From NCBI GenBank assembly GCA_038245795.1, contig JBBRSC010000058.1, positions 1 to 14,478 of the forward strand: DNA of 14,478 nt, given 5' to 3'. Made by a program: the position numbers and the translations under genes. The notes under the pieces are model-generated. The model was given only the letters and a program-made list of their open reading frames with translations, searched no databases and was not told the origin of the DNA. Source of the DNA: JBBRSC01 sp038245795. GTDB taxonomy: Bacteria; Actinomycetota; Acidimicrobiia; Acidimicrobiales; Microtrichaceae. Positions 14,139-14,478 of this stretch are shown here, piece by piece (position 1 is the stretch's first letter; each line of letters opens with the position of its first letter).

Positions 14139-14478
14139 CTAGCAGCCGGACCCACGCTGCACTGCACGGCGGATGACGGTGGCGAGGTGTGCGACGCAGT
14201 CATCCCAGGTGGGCGCAACGAAGCCTCGGACCTTGGCTCTGACAAGGGATCGATGGCGGGGGTCGACCAGGAGTGTCCGGATCGCCGCCCCAATCTCGCC
14301 GGCGATGTCCGCCGAGTCGTCATCAACATGATCGACGATGCCGGGAGCGATCTCCCCGAGCGCGCCACCCGTTGTGGCGATGACCGGCGACCCCGCCCGG
14401 AGCGCCTCGACGACGGGGAGCCCGTATCCCTCAGCCGCTGAGGCAACGACGGTGACCAAGGCCGTGCGGTACAACTCG
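14139..14478 (-). CDS. Family 4 glycosyltransferase, C-terminal fragment (runs off the right edge)
   Basis: Only the last 112 or so codons are inside the window, and the frame is open to the edge. The visible part is the end of a GT-B donor domain. ASAAEGYGLPVVEALRAGSP contains the EX7E pair (E in AEGYG and E in VVEAL), followed by VIATTGGALGEI, the usual nucleotide-sugar contact loop, and a C-terminal helix. TTG near the edge is not taken as a start because the motif context shows that the protein extends upstream. It lies 10 nt before rmlA in the same direction and so probably belongs to the same operon. Donor and acceptor are unknown. Confidence 0.85.
   Translation of the reverse strand, partial: ELYRTALVTVVASAAEGYGLPVVEALRAGSPVIATTGGALGEIAPGIVDHVDDDSADIAGEIGAAIRTLLVDPRHRSLVRAKVRGFVAPTWDDCVAHLATVIRRAVQRGSGC

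Noticed and set aside
12359..14176. Plus-strand open frame of 605 codons
   Set aside because: It covers rmlC and rmlA in antisense, and both have intact catalytic motifs. The frame is low-information and has no fold signature.
1..14478. CRISPR arrays, tRNA or rRNA genes, insertion sequences, attachment sites
   Set aside because: No regularly spaced repeats, RNA-gene landmarks, transposase or integrase motifs or terminal inverted repeats were seen. Genes are contiguous and of even composition.

Overview
The window is a GC-rich, densely packed polysaccharide locus. It most likely comes from an actinobacterium. GC content, GTG starts and three apparently leaderless genes support this, as does an LpdA-like flavoprotein of the mycobacterial type. 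A placement near Acidimicrobiia is my inference and is not proven by the sequence.

The left edge (1-770) holds the 5' part of an LpdA-like FAD oxidoreductase on the minus strand. Divergent from it is an 82-residue coiled-coil protein on the plus strand. From 760 to 10487 the minus strand carries one compact block. In transcription order it encodes a 762-residue glycosyltransferase, the Wzm permease, the Wzt ATPase with a C-terminal carbohydrate-binding-type domain, a WbdD-type methyltransferase, two GT4 glycosyltransferases, RmlB and RmlD. From wzm onward the genes overlap by 1-8 nt or are separated by at most 6 nt. A second minus-strand block (14478 down to 10772) encodes a GT4 glycosyltransferase cut by the window edge, long-form RmlA, RmlC and a two-domain GT2 glycosyltransferase. 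A 96-residue coiled-coil gene on the plus strand (10530-10820) sits between the two blocks.

Together the genes describe an ABC-transporter-dependent surface glycan pathway. RmlA, RmlB, RmlC and RmlD make dTDP-L-rhamnose from glucose 1-phosphate and dTTP. The five glycosyltransferases assemble a polymer that probably contains rhamnose. The methyltransferase resembles enzymes that cap the non-reducing end. Wzm/Wzt would export the lipid-linked chain, and the Wzt C-terminal domain could recognise the cap. Such capping-coupled export is best described for Gram-negative O antigens, so finding it in an apparent actinobacterium is the main point of interest. The two small opposite-strand coiled-coil genes next to the locus are the best candidates for undescribed components.
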